A stretch of 64,000 nt of DNA from Pseudomonas sp. LBUM920. GTDB taxonomy: Bacteria; Pseudomonadota; Gammaproteobacteria; Pseudomonadales; Pseudomonadaceae. Of the stretch, positions 42,650 to 50,618 are shown piece after piece. The DNA lies in assembly GCF_003852315.1 (NCBI RefSeq), contig NZ_CP027762.1, forward strand, positions 1 to 64,000. The letters run 5' to 3'. The translations under genes were made by a program, and so were the position numbers. The number at the start of each line of letters is the position of its first letter. Position 1 is the stretch's first letter. Below the pieces are notes generated by a model. It did not search any database and had not been told where the DNA came from. It saw only the letters and a program-made list of their open reading frames with translations.

Positions 42650-43081
42650 ATGAGTATCGTTAAAAAAGCATCCGCGCATTGGGAAGGTGATCTGAAGACA
42701 GGCCTGGGTTCCATTTCCACTGAAACCGGCGTACTGCGCGAAGCGCCCTACGGCTTCAAGGCCCGTTTCGAAGGCGGCAAGGGCACAAACCCTGAGGAAC
42801 TGATTGGTGCGGCGCACGCCGGCTGCTTCTCCATGGCGTTTTCGATGATTCTGGGCGACGCCGGCCTCAAGGCTGACAGCATCGACACCCAGGCCGAAGT
42901 GACGCTGGACCAGGTCGACGGTGGCTTTGCGATTACTGCCGTGCATTTGGTGTTGAAAGCCAAGATCCCGGGCGCAAGCCAGGCGCAGTTCGACGAACTG
43001 AGCAAGAAGGCGAAGGAAGGCTGCCCTGTGTCCAAGGTGCTGAATGCCAAGATCAGCCTGGATGCGACGCTCGTCAGCTAA
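42650..43081 (+). CDS. OsmC-family peroxiredoxin
   Basis: An OsmC/Ohr-fold protein of 143 residues that reduces organic hydroperoxides. The two redox cysteines are in AAHAGCFSMAFS and EGCPVSKVLNA. The start MSIVKKASAHWEGDLKTG is typical of true OsmC, not Ohr. I chose ATG 42650 after CGAGGAGACCGCT. The upstream AlgU-like promoter supports stress regulation. Confidence 0.93.
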   Translation: MSIVKKASAHWEGDLKTGLGSISTETGVLREAPYGFKARFEGGKGTNPEELIGAAHAGCFSMAFSMILGDAGLKADSIDTQAEVTLDQVDGGFAITAVHLVLKAKIPGASQAQFDELSKKAKEGCPVSKVLNAKISLDATLVS

Positions 43082-43110
43082 ATACGGTCTGCGTAGCAGT
43101 GTAGATCCAG

Positions 43111-43232
43111 TGTGGGAGTGGGTGTGTGTAAGAACCGCGCTTGCCCGCGATAGGTACACCTCGGTTTTGCAGTTGCACCGAGGCGCTGCCATCGCAGGCA
43201 AGCCAGTTCTCACACACGCCCACTCCCACATT
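43111..43232. repeat. REP-like element H
   Basis: An extended inverted structure of about 120 bp with outer arms GTGGGAGTGGGTGTGTG and CACACACGCCCACTCCCAC and inner REP-like parts (GCTTGCCCGCGAT and ATCGCAGGCAAGC). It appears to be a REP pair with a second set of complementary outer arms. It separates the OsmC gene from DUF1161 copy 2. Confidence 0.78.
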
Positions 43233-43251
43233 TAGTTCTGCTTTAAATCAG

Positions 43252-43279
43252 AACTCGTGTTTCCCCTATGTGGTCCTAT
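43252..43279 (+). promoter_or_regulatory. AlgU-like promoter of DUF1161 copy 2
   Basis: GAACTC (43252-43257), 17 nt, then TCCTA (43275-43279) resembles the AlgU pattern with one -35 mismatch. It ends 53 bp before the DUF1161 start. Confidence 0.42.
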
Positions 43280-43332
43280 AGCCTATGCAGCTAGGTGCAC
43301 ACTCGTGCGCATGCATTCAGGGAGCTTCACAC

Positions 43333-43572
43333 ATGAAACGTTTTGCCTTGGCGATCATCTGCGGTGTTTTGGCCACTTCGGCCGTGGCCGCTCCAAAAGA
43401 TTGTGAAGAGCTTAGAAAAGAGATCGAGGTCAAGATCCAGGCTAACGCCGTGCCGTCCTACACCTTGGAAATCGTCAGCAAGGAAGAAGCTGACAAGCAT
43501 GACAGCGCCATGGTCGTCGGCAGCTGTGAAAACGGCACCAAAGCCATCGTTTATCAGAAGAACAACGACTGA
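43333..43572 (+). CDS. DUF1161 periplasmic protein, copy 2
   Basis: A 79-residue exported protein with a signal peptide (about 1-20, ending AVAA). Its core CEELRKEIEVKIQANAVPSY ... VVGSCENGTKAIVY is like that of copy 1. Both cysteines are kept. The function is unknown. Its stop codon directly abuts the stop of the convergent lipoprotein gene (43572/43573). Confidence 0.9.
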   Translation: MKRFALAIICGVLATSAVAAPKDCEELRKEIEVKIQANAVPSYTLEIVSKEEADKHDSAMVVGSCENGTKAIVYQKNND

Positions 43573-43995
43573 TCAGATGCAATTCACGCTGCGTTCCTGC
43601 GCCAGCAACTGACGCGCTGAGTTATACAGCCGAATGTTGGGCGTGAAGGCCAGCGAGCGCCCTTCCAGCACATAGCGCTGGCCTGCCTGGAAATTGTCGT
43701 ACTGCAGGGTCATGAAACAGGTGCGGTCGTGCGTCTGGTCCAGCCCGCCAAAGCCTGTACCCGTGTTCACTTCGAAATCAAAGCGCACCATCAGCTCGTG
43801 GCTGCCGGGTGGCACTTGGAAAAAACGCCCGTCATTCAGATTCTTGCCGTCCAGGCGCTGGGCCATCACCAGTTTGGCGCCGGGTGTCGGGGTGGCGAAG
43901 TCGACCCAGGCTTGGTGCGGATCCACCGGAGGAATCGGCGTAGAAGCACAGGCGCTGAGAAACAGGACGGTGACAGGTAACAGGAGCTGGCGCAT
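43573..43995 (-). CDS. Hypothetical lipoprotein
   Basis: A 140-residue protein with a lipoprotein signal peptide: lipobox LSAC with Cys at about residue 16 in VLFLSACAS. I recognise no domain with certainty. It is mostly beta-rich, with two further Cys residues in DRTCFMTLQYD and near the C-terminus (RSVNCI). I chose ATG 43995; a GTG at 44004 adds three residues. It is divergent from the lipoprotein aminopeptidase gene. Confidence 0.8.
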   Translation of the reverse strand: MRQLLLPVTVLFLSACASTPIPPVDPHQAWVDFATPTPGAKLVMAQRLDGKNLNDGRFFQVPPGSHELMVRFDFEVNTGTGFGGLDQTHDRTCFMTLQYDNFQAGQRYVLEGRSLAFTPNIRLYNSARQLLAQERSVNCI

Positions 43996-44137
43996 GGCAG
44001 GCACTCAACGGTAGGAAGGAATTGAGCCCGGCGCCGATGGCAGCAGACTCCTCTTGAGTATAAACACGCTACGCCATGGAAAAATTCCGTGCAGGCAGGA
44101 TAGGCTGGCGAGCAAATTACCCAGGAGCAGTCGGAGC

Positions 44138-45181
44138 ATGTTGAGGCGTTTTCTTCCAGGGTTGATGGTGGTGCTGCTCAGCGGCTGCTCGAGTGTCAGT
44201 TATTACAGCCAGCTCGCCAGCGGCCAATGGCAATTGCTGCGGGCCCGTGAGCCGGTTGCCGCAGTGATTGCCGACCCTTCTCGCCCACAGGTATTGCGTG
44301 AGCACTTGGTGCAGTCGCAAAAAGCCCGCACGTTCGCCAGTGAGCACCTGCACTTGCCCGACAACCAGAGTTACAGGTTGTACGCGGACATTGGCCGGCC
44401 TTACGTAGTCTGGAATGTATTCGCTACGACGGAATTTTCGCTCTCCCCCGAAACCCATTGCTTCCCGATTGCCGGATGCGTCGCCTATCGCGGTTATTAC
44501 AACCAGGGCGCGGCGCGCGGTGAGGCGGCGTTGCTGCAGCAACGAGGCATGGACGTGTCGATTGGTGGCGTCGAGGCCTATTCCACCTTGGGCTGGTTCA
44601 ATGACCCGATCATGAATTCGATGATGAACTGGGGCGATGAGCGTCTGGCCACACTGATTTTTCATGAGCTGGCGCACCAGCGTTTTTATGTGAAGGACGA
44701 CACCGAGTTCAACGAGTCGTATGCCAACTTCGTCGAGCAGGAAGGCACGCGTCAGTGGCGTGCGGCGCGGGGCTTGGCGCCTCTGAGCGATGCAGCGTTG
44801 CAGCAGCGTGATCAATTTATCCGATTGGTGCTGGATACCCGTAAACGCCTCGAAAAGCTCTACGCACAGCCCTTGGCAGTTGATGTGATGCGACAGGCCA
44901 AGGCGGCGGAGTTCGAGCGTTTGCGCAGCGATTACCGGCAAATGCGCGATAGCCAGTGGGGAGGTGATAAACGTTACGACATGTGGATCAACCAACCGAT
45001 GAACAACGCGCGGTTGCTGCCGTTTGGGCTGTATGACCAATGGGTGCCGGCGTTTGGGGCGTTGTTTGCGCAGGAAGGCGGGGACTGGGTGAAGTTCTAT
45101 GCAGCGGTGGAGAAGCTGGGTGGGTTGCCGGTGGAGCAGCGGAAGGCGGCGTTGCGGCAGTTGATGGGCGGTGGCCACTAG
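44138..45181 (+). CDS. Zinc-dependent aminopeptidase lipoprotein (COG4324 type)
   Basis: A 347-residue lipoprotein with the lipobox LLSGC near residue 18. The zinc protease motif HELAH is at 176-180, and the downstream NESYANFVEQEG Glu is the likely third zinc ligand. It matches the family of predicted outer-membrane-anchored aminopeptidases (COG4324). Start at ATG 44138 (MLRRFLPGLMVVLLSGCSS); the frame runs open further upstream but without a signal peptide. Substrate unknown. Confidence 0.9.
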   Translation: MLRRFLPGLMVVLLSGCSSVSYYSQLASGQWQLLRAREPVAAVIADPSRPQVLREHLVQSQKARTFASEHLHLPDNQSYRLYADIGRPYVVWNVFATTEFSLSPETHCFPIAGCVAYRGYYNQGAARGEAALLQQRGMDVSIGGVEAYSTLGWFNDPIMNSMMNWGDERLATLIFHELAHQRFYVKDDTEFNESYANFVEQEGTRQWRAARGLAPLSDAALQQRDQFIRLVLDTRKRLEKLYAQPLAVDVMRQAKAAEFERLRSDYRQMRDSQWGGDKRYDMWINQPMNNARLLPFGLYDQWVPAFGALFAQEGGDWVKFYAAVEKLGGLPVEQRKAALRQLMGGGH

Positions 45182-45188
45182 GGCCTCT

Positions 45189-45269
45189 TCGCGAGCAAGC
45201 CCGCGCCCACATTCGACCGCATGCTCATGTTGGAACTCGGTCAGTGTGGGCGCGGGCTTGCTCGCGAAA
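45189..45269. repeat. REP pair I, complementary arms
   Basis: Arms TTCGCGAGCAAGCCCGCGCC and GGCGCGGGCTTGCTCGCGAA are exact reverse complements and share a GCGC variant. It lies in the convergent gap between the aminopeptidase and HAD genes. Confidence 0.9.
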
Positions 45270-45275
45270 GCGGTA

Positions 45276-45935
45276 TCAAGCGCGCTGCAAAAACGCCTGA
45301 TGCATCTCATCCAGCGTCTCAAAATGCCAAGTCGGCGCCTCAGCGCTCAACTCTTCAAAACTGCCAAACCCATACCCCACCGCCGCCGAGTCAAGCCCAT
45401 TGCTGCGCGCGCCGATCAGGTCATGCTTGCGATCCCCGATCATCAACGTGGTCGCCGGGTCCAGGCGCTCTTCATTCATCAAATGCGCAATCAACTCAAC
45501 TTTATTGGTGCGCGTGCCGTCCAGCTCGCTGCCGTAGATCACCTTGAAGTGCTTGGCAAAATCGAAGTGCCGGGCAATCTCGCGGGCGAATACCCAGGGC
45601 TTGGACGTGGCCACATACAGCTGGCGGCCCTGGCCATTGAGCGCTTCGAGCAGCGGCATCACGCCGTCGAACACGCGGTTTTCATACAGCCCGGTAACCT
45701 TGAAGCGCTCGCGATAGAAATTCACCGCCTCCCACGCCTTGGCCTCGTCAAAACCGTAGAACTGCATGAAGGCTTGCAGCAACGGCGGGCCGATGAAGTG
45801 TTCCAGCTGGGTCAGGTCCGGTTCGTCAATGCCGAGTTTGGCGAGGGCGTACTGGATCGAACGGGTGATGCCCTCACGCGGGTCGGTCAGGGTGCCATCC
45901 AGGTCGAACAGGACGGTTTGGTAACGCTGGGTCAT
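45276..45935 (-). CDS. HAD-IA family phosphatase (phosphoglycolate phosphatase-like)
   Basis: A 219-residue haloacid-dehalogenase phosphatase. The nucleophile motif is FDLDGTLTDPREG (D9/D11-like), motif II is VATSKP, and motif IV is MIGDRKHDLIGA. The substrate is unknown; similar genes are annotated as Gph-like or nucleotidase. Its start overlaps the gamma carbonic anhydrase stop by 4 bp (45932-45935), so the two are coupled. Confidence 0.92.
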   Translation of the reverse strand: MTQRYQTVLFDLDGTLTDPREGITRSIQYALAKLGIDEPDLTQLEHFIGPPLLQAFMQFYGFDEAKAWEAVNFYRERFKVTGLYENRVFDGVMPLLEALNGQGRQLYVATSKPWVFAREIARHFDFAKHFKVIYGSELDGTRTNKVELIAHLMNEERLDPATTLMIGDRKHDLIGARSNGLDSAAVGYGFGSFEELSAEAPTWHFETLDEMHQAFLQRA

Positions 45936-46474
45936 TGATCGAATCCTTCAGCCAGGTGCAGGTCTTTGAGCTTCACGTAGTTCGCCGCGCTGTAGGTGAA
46001 AAAGGCGCGTTCCTTGTCAGTCAGCGCGCGGACTTGTTTTACCGGACTGCCCACGTACAAAAAACCGCTGTCGAGCTTCTTGCCCGGCGGCACCAGGCTG
46101 CCGGCGCCGATGATCACGTCGTCTTCCACCACGGCGCCGTCCATCACGATGCTGCCCATGCCGATCAGGATGCGGTTGCCCACCGTGCAGCCATGCAGCA
46201 TGACCTTGTGGGCGATGGTTACGTCATCGCCGATCAGCAGCGGGAAGCCGTCCGGGTTGAATGGCCCGGCATGAGTGATGTGCAACACGCAGCCGTCCTG
46301 CACGCTGGTGCGCGCACCGATACGGATGCGGTGCATGTCGCCGCGAATCACCGTCAGCGGCCAAACCGAGCTGTCGGCGCCGATTTCGACATCGCCGATC
46401 ACCACCGCCGAAATATCGACAAAAGCCCCGGCGCCCAGGGTTGGCGTGTGGTTCTGATAGGTGCGAAGGGTCAC
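45932..46474 (-). CDS. Gamma carbonic anhydrase family protein
   Basis: A 180-residue left-handed beta-helix hexapeptide-repeat protein (YrdA/PaaY-like). The metal-site histidines lie in CVLHITHAG and AHKVMLHGCTVG. The hexapeptide repeats (IGDVEIGADSSVWPLTVIRGD and VGNRILIGMGSIVMDGAVVEDDVIIGAGS) are clear. Activity as a carbonic anhydrase is not certain, since several family members are inactive. It is the upstream partner of the HAD gene. Confidence 0.93.
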   Translation of the reverse strand: MTLRTYQNHTPTLGAGAFVDISAVVIGDVEIGADSSVWPLTVIRGDMHRIRIGARTSVQDGCVLHITHAGPFNPDGFPLLIGDDVTIAHKVMLHGCTVGNRILIGMGSIVMDGAVVEDDVIIGAGSLVPPGKKLDSGFLYVGSPVKQVRALTDKERAFFTYSAANYVKLKDLHLAEGFDQ

Positions 46475-46576
46475 GATAGCCTCTCTCTCTTCTGCTGATA
46501 GCTGCGGTGGGTGTTGATTGTAATTAAGATGGCCCCATCTTTGTTCTTACATGTTTCTTCAGCCAAGGTGCCCACC

Positions 46577-48628
46577 GTGAGCGCGAACAACCCTCTTCTG
46601 CAGTCCTACGACCTGCCGCCGTTCTCGGCGATCCGTGCCGAGCACGTGCAACCGGCCATCGAACAGATCCTCGCCGACAACCGTGTTGCCATCGAAGGCA
46701 TCCTGCAAAGCCAGGGTAAACATCCGACATGGGCTGGCCTGGTGCTGGCAATGGACGAATTGAATGACCGCCTGGGCGCCGCCTGGAGCCCGGTCAGCCA
46801 CCTCAATGCCGTGTGCAACAGCGCTGAATTGCGCGAAGCCTACGAGGCTTGCCTGCCGGCGTTGAGCGCCTACTCCACCGAGATGGGCCAGAACCGCGCA
46901 CTGTTCCAGGCCTTCGAAGCCTTGGCCAACAGCCCCGAGGCTGCCGATTTTGACGTGGCGCAAAAAACTATCCTTGAGCAGTCGCTGCGCGACTTCCGCC
47001 TGTCGGGTATCGATTTGCCGCCTGAGCAGCAAAAGCGCTACGCCGAAGTGCAAAGCAAGCTGTCCGAGCTGGGCAGCAAATTTTCCAACCAGCTGTTGGA
47101 TGCCACCCAGGCCTGGACCAAGCACATCACCGATGAAGCCACCCTCGCCGGCCTGACCGATTCGGCCAAGGCGCAAATGGCCGCCGCCGCCCAGGCCAAA
47201 GGCCTCGATGGCTGGCTGATCACCCTGGAGTTCCCCAGCTACTACGCGGTAATGACCTACGCCCACGACCGCGCCCTGCGCGAAGAGGTTTACGCGGCCT
47301 ACTGCACCCGCGCGTCGGACCAAGGCCCGAATGCCGGTAAGAATGATAACGGCCCGGTGATGGAACAGATCCTCGACCTGCGTCAGGAGCTGGCCCAACT
47401 GCTGGGCTATGCGTCGTTCTCCGAGTTGAGCCTGGCGACCAAAATGGCCGAGTCCAGCGACCAGGTGCTGAGCTTCCTGCGCGACCTGGCCAAGCGCAGC
47501 AAGCCGTTTGCCGCCCAGGACCTTCAACAGCTCAAGGCGTATGCCGCCGAACAAGGCTGTGCCGATCTGCAAAGCTGGGACAGTGGTTTCTACGGCGAAA
47601 AGCTCCGCGAGCAGCGCTACAGCGTGTCCCAGGAAGCCCTGCGCGCCTACTTCCCGATCGACAAAGTGTTGGGCGGCCTGTTTGCCATCGTTCAGCGCCT
47701 GTATGGCATCGAGATTGCCGAGCAAAAAGGTTTCGACACCTGGCACCCGGACGTCCGCCTGTTCGAAATCAAGGAAAATGGCCAGCACGTCGGCCGCTTC
47801 TTCTTCGACCTGTACGCCCGCGCCAACAAGCGTGGCGGCGCCTGGATGGACGGCGCGCGCGACCGTCGTCGCACCGTCGATGGCGTGCTGCAAAGCCCAG
47901 TGGCCAACCTGGTGTGCAACTTCACCCCGGCCGACAGCGGCAAGCCTGCCCTGCTGACCCACGATGAAGTGACCACGCTGTTCCACGAATTCGGCCACGG
48001 CCTGCATCACCTGCTGACCCGTGTCGAACACGCCGGCGTTTCCGGCATCAACGGCGTGGCCTGGGATGCGGTGGAATTGCCGAGCCAGTTCATGGAGAAC
48101 TGGTGCTGGGAGCCGGAAGGCCTGGCGCTGATCTCCGGTCATTATGAAACCGGCGAGCCGCTGCCCCAGGACCTGCTGGAAAAAATGCTCGCGGCGAAGA
48201 ACTTCCAGTCCGGCCTGATGATGGTGCGCCAGCTCGAATTCTCGCTGTTCGACTTCGAGCTGCATGCCACCCACGGCGATGGCCGCAGCGTTGCGCAAGT
48301 GCTTGAAGGCGTGCGCGATGAGGTCTCGGTCATGCGTCCACCGGCGTACAACCGCTTCCCTAACAGCTTCGCGCACATCTTTGCCGGCGGGTACGCGGCG
48401 GGTTACTACAGCTACAAGTGGGCGGAAGTACTGTCGGCGGATGCCTTCTCCAAGTTCGAAGAAGACGGCGTGCTGAACGCCGAGACCGGCCGCGCCTTCC
48501 GCGAAGCCATTCTGGCGCGCGGCGGTTCGCAGGCACCGATGGTGCTGTTCGTCGACTTCCGCGGACGTGCGCCGTCGATTGACGCACTCTTGCGCCACAG
48601 CGGCCTGAGTGAGGACGCGGCAGCATGA
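46577..48628 (+). CDS. prlC: Oligopeptidase A
   Basis: PrlC is an M3-family cytoplasmic zinc endopeptidase that degrades oligopeptides and signal peptide fragments. It has 683 residues, the family size. The zinc motif HEFGH is at 470-474 in TLFHEFGHGLHHLL. I prefer GTG 46577 (VSANNPLLQSYDLPPFSAIRAEHV), which fits the family N-terminus; an earlier start at 46511 adds a non-homologous tail. Its stop overlaps the yheV-type start by 4 bp. It is divergent from the gamma carbonic anhydrase gene. Confidence 0.96.
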   Translation: MSANNPLLQSYDLPPFSAIRAEHVQPAIEQILADNRVAIEGILQSQGKHPTWAGLVLAMDELNDRLGAAWSPVSHLNAVCNSAELREAYEACLPALSAYSTEMGQNRALFQAFEALANSPEAADFDVAQKTILEQSLRDFRLSGIDLPPEQQKRYAEVQSKLSELGSKFSNQLLDATQAWTKHITDEATLAGLTDSAKAQMAAAAQAKGLDGWLITLEFPSYYAVMTYAHDRALREEVYAAYCTRASDQGPNAGKNDNGPVMEQILDLRQELAQLLGYASFSELSLATKMAESSDQVLSFLRDLAKRSKPFAAQDLQQLKAYAAEQGCADLQSWDSGFYGEKLREQRYSVSQEALRAYFPIDKVLGGLFAIVQRLYGIEIAEQKGFDTWHPDVRLFEIKENGQHVGRFFFDLYARANKRGGAWMDGARDRRRTVDGVLQSPVANLVCNFTPADSGKPALLTHDEVTTLFHEFGHGLHHLLTRVEHAGVSGINGVAWDAVELPSQFMENWCWEPEGLALISGHYETGEPLPQDLLEKMLAAKNFQSGLMMVRQLEFSLFDFELHATHGDGRSVAQVLEGVRDEVSVMRPPAYNRFPNSFAHIFAGGYAAGYYSYKWAEVLSADAFSKFEEDGVLNAETGRAFREAILARGGSQAPMVLFVDFRGRAPSIDALLRHSGLSEDAAA

Positions 48629-48897
48629 GCGAAGGGCCTGTGATTACCAAAAAGCAATTTATCGCCGGGGCGGTCTGCCCGGCGTGCAGTGAGCCAGACA
48701 AGTTGAAGATGTGGACCGAAGACAACGTGCCGCACCGCGAATGTGTGGCCTGCGGTTATACCGATACGTTGAATGACCAAGGTCTGTCGGTGCCCAAGGA
48801 GTTGGGCACGCGGGTGAATACATCGGCATTGAAAGCGCCGGACCCGAAGGTGCAGGCCGTGCAGTTTTTTCCCAATCCGAAGCTGAAAAAAGACTGA
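48625..48897 (+). CDS. YheV-family zinc-ribbon protein
   Basis: A 90-residue protein with two CxxC pairs (CPACSEPDKLKMW and CVACGYTDTLN), a likely zinc ribbon. The YheV family sits directly after prlC in many gammaproteobacteria and has no proven function. The 4-bp overlap with prlC implies coupled translation. Confidence 0.93.
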   Translation: MSEGPVITKKQFIAGAVCPACSEPDKLKMWTEDNVPHRECVACGYTDTLNDQGLSVPKELGTRVNTSALKAPDPKVQAVQFFPNPKLKKD

Positions 48898-48903
48898 CGC
48901 CCA

Positions 48904-49590
48904 TCAGGGTGTCAGCACCAGTTCAGCGTCTTTTTTGGTGTCGACACGGCTGCTATTGGCCGTGTTGAGCCAACTGTTCATCGAGCACAGGGCAAACGCA
49001 CTGGTGCTGCAATCGCCATTCGCCAAGGCCGTACGCAACTTGTCGACATCGGCTTTCATCATGTAGCGAACACTGTCCCTGAAACCGTTGCTGGTACCAA
49101 AACCGCCCAGGGTCATTTCGTTCAGCGCATCTTCCTTGCTCCAGCCCTGGATCACCACGCGGTACATCGCCGCCATCAAACCTGTGCGGTCCGAGCCGTG
49201 TTTGCAGTGCATCAGCACCGGACCTTTGGTTTCTGCATCCTGGATGGCCCTTAATGCCGCGAGCACGTCCGAATCGTCGACGTGATTGGTGCGATAAGTC
49301 AGCTGCACCTGTTTGATATCAGATGTCTTCAGCCACGTCGCATCAGATTCCGGCAGAAAGTTGATCACCGTGGCGATCTTCAGACTTTCCAATACGGGAA
49401 GCGCATTGCTGTTGGGCAGCGCGCTGCGATACAGCGTGGGCGTCATTTGGTGCAGATTGAACTGGTCGCCCACAGGCTGGGCCCACTCCGGTGAGCGTAG
49501 GGAGGAGGCGCCGTCAGCCCGGGCGTGCGCGGTAGCGAACAAGGCCAGGAACGCCATGCCGAGGGCAGGCAGCAATCGAATCTCGAACAT
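48904..49590 (-). CDS. Exported tyrosine / dual-specificity phosphatase-like protein
   Basis: A 228-residue protein with a signal peptide (about 1-25, ending AHARA) and a cysteine-phosphatase fold. The CX5R active site is C129 to R135 in HCKHGSDRTG, with Asp general acid candidates in TNHVDDSDVL. Such periplasmic enzymes may act on phosphorylated lipids or inositol phosphates as well as proteins. I start at ATG 49590 (MFEIRLLPAL); a TTG at 49627-49629 is also possible. It converges on the YheV gene with 6 bp between the stops. Confidence 0.88.
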   Translation of the reverse strand: MFEIRLLPALGMAFLALFATAHARADGASSLRSPEWAQPVGDQFNLHQMTPTLYRSALPNSNALPVLESLKIATVINFLPESDATWLKTSDIKQVQLTYRTNHVDDSDVLAALRAIQDAETKGPVLMHCKHGSDRTGLMAAMYRVVIQGWSKEDALNEMTLGGFGTSNGFRDSVRYMMKADVDKLRTALANGDCSTSAFALCSMNSWLNTANSSRVDTKKDAELVLTP

Positions 49591-49863
49591 GCGCGTTGTA
49601 ACCGAATAGGGAAATGGCTGATGAGCCAAAGATTCGCCTACGCGGGGTCAATGCGGCGTGAGGTACTCGTCAAAGAATCGTGAAGACCGATCTGATCTGC
49701 TGTTTTTCTCGCTGAACCGATTCTTCTCAATTCTTAGCCTGCTATCATTTGTAACTATTGTTTGCCACTGTGTTCTATCCCTTTGGATCCCATTTCCTGG
49801 CAAGCCTTCACGCTGCTCCCAGAAGCGGCTGATAAACCCGTGACCACATGATGAGGTGCACCC

Positions 49864-50616
49864 ATGTCTGATCAAGATCAAGACAACCCCCGGCGTGATT
49901 TTTTGCGCAAATCCTTGACCTTGATCCCGGTGGTCACGGTTGCCAGCACCGGCTTTGGTGGTTCGATGCTGATGGCCACGCCGGAACCGGTGCAGGCTGC
50001 CGAGGCTAAACCGCCGGTCAGCGACAAAGCCTACGAACCGAGCTACTTCACCGCCGAAGAGTGGGCGTTTCTCAACGCCGCGGTCGCGCGTTTGATTCCC
50101 GCCGATGCCCAAGGCCCTGGCGCCCTGGAGGCCGGTGCGCCGGAATACATCGACCGCCAGATGAACACGCCTTACGCCGCGGGCGCGCTGTGGTTCATGC
50201 AGGGCCCGTTCAACGCCGATGCGGTCCCGGAGATGGGCTGGCAGAGCAAGCTGGTGCCCAAGGATATTTATCGCCTGGGCATTGCCGCGACGGATGCGTG
50301 GTCGAAGGCGTTCAACGGTAAGGCCTTTGCCGCGCAAGACAGCGCTACCCAAGACGATATGCTGCGCCGCCTTGAAGCAGGCGGCAGCGAAGTGAATGCG
50401 CACTTTGAGACAGTGCCCGCAAAGATGTTTTTCAACCTGCTGCTGCAAAACACCAAGGAAGGGTTCTTCTGCGACCCGATCCACGGCGGCAACAAAGGCA
50501 TGGTTGGCTGGACCATGATCGGCTTCCCCGGCGCCCGCGCCGACTTTATGGACTGGGTTGAACGCAACGAGCAATACCCCTTCCCGGCTGTTTCCATTCG
50601 CGGCGAGAGGGCATAA
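49864..50616 (+). CDS. Gluconate 2-dehydrogenase gamma subunit (Tat substrate)
   Basis: The small subunit (subunit 3 family) of a membrane gluconate-type dehydrogenase, 250 residues. It has a twin-arginine signal peptide with RRDFLRK at 10-16, then a hydrophobic stretch to about residue 40. Its body matches the gluconate 2-dehydrogenase subunit 3 family (EEWAFLNAAVARLIPAD and MDWVERNEQYPFP). The FAD subunit encoded next has no signal of its own, so the gamma subunit probably carries it through Tat. First gene of a three-gene operon. Confidence 0.93.
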   Translation: MSDQDQDNPRRDFLRKSLTLIPVVTVASTGFGGSMLMATPEPVQAAEAKPPVSDKAYEPSYFTAEEWAFLNAAVARLIPADAQGPGALEAGAPEYIDRQMNTPYAAGALWFMQGPFNADAVPEMGWQSKLVPKDIYRLGIAATDAWSKAFNGKAFAAQDSATQDDMLRRLEAGGSEVNAHFETVPAKMFFNLLLQNTKEGFFCDPIHGGNKGMVGWTMIGFPGARADFMDWVERNEQYPFPAVSIRGERA

Positions 50617-50618
50617 AC

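Noticed and set aside
46559..48598. 679-codon open frame antisense to prlC
   Set aside because: A mirror frame of prlC with no family features.
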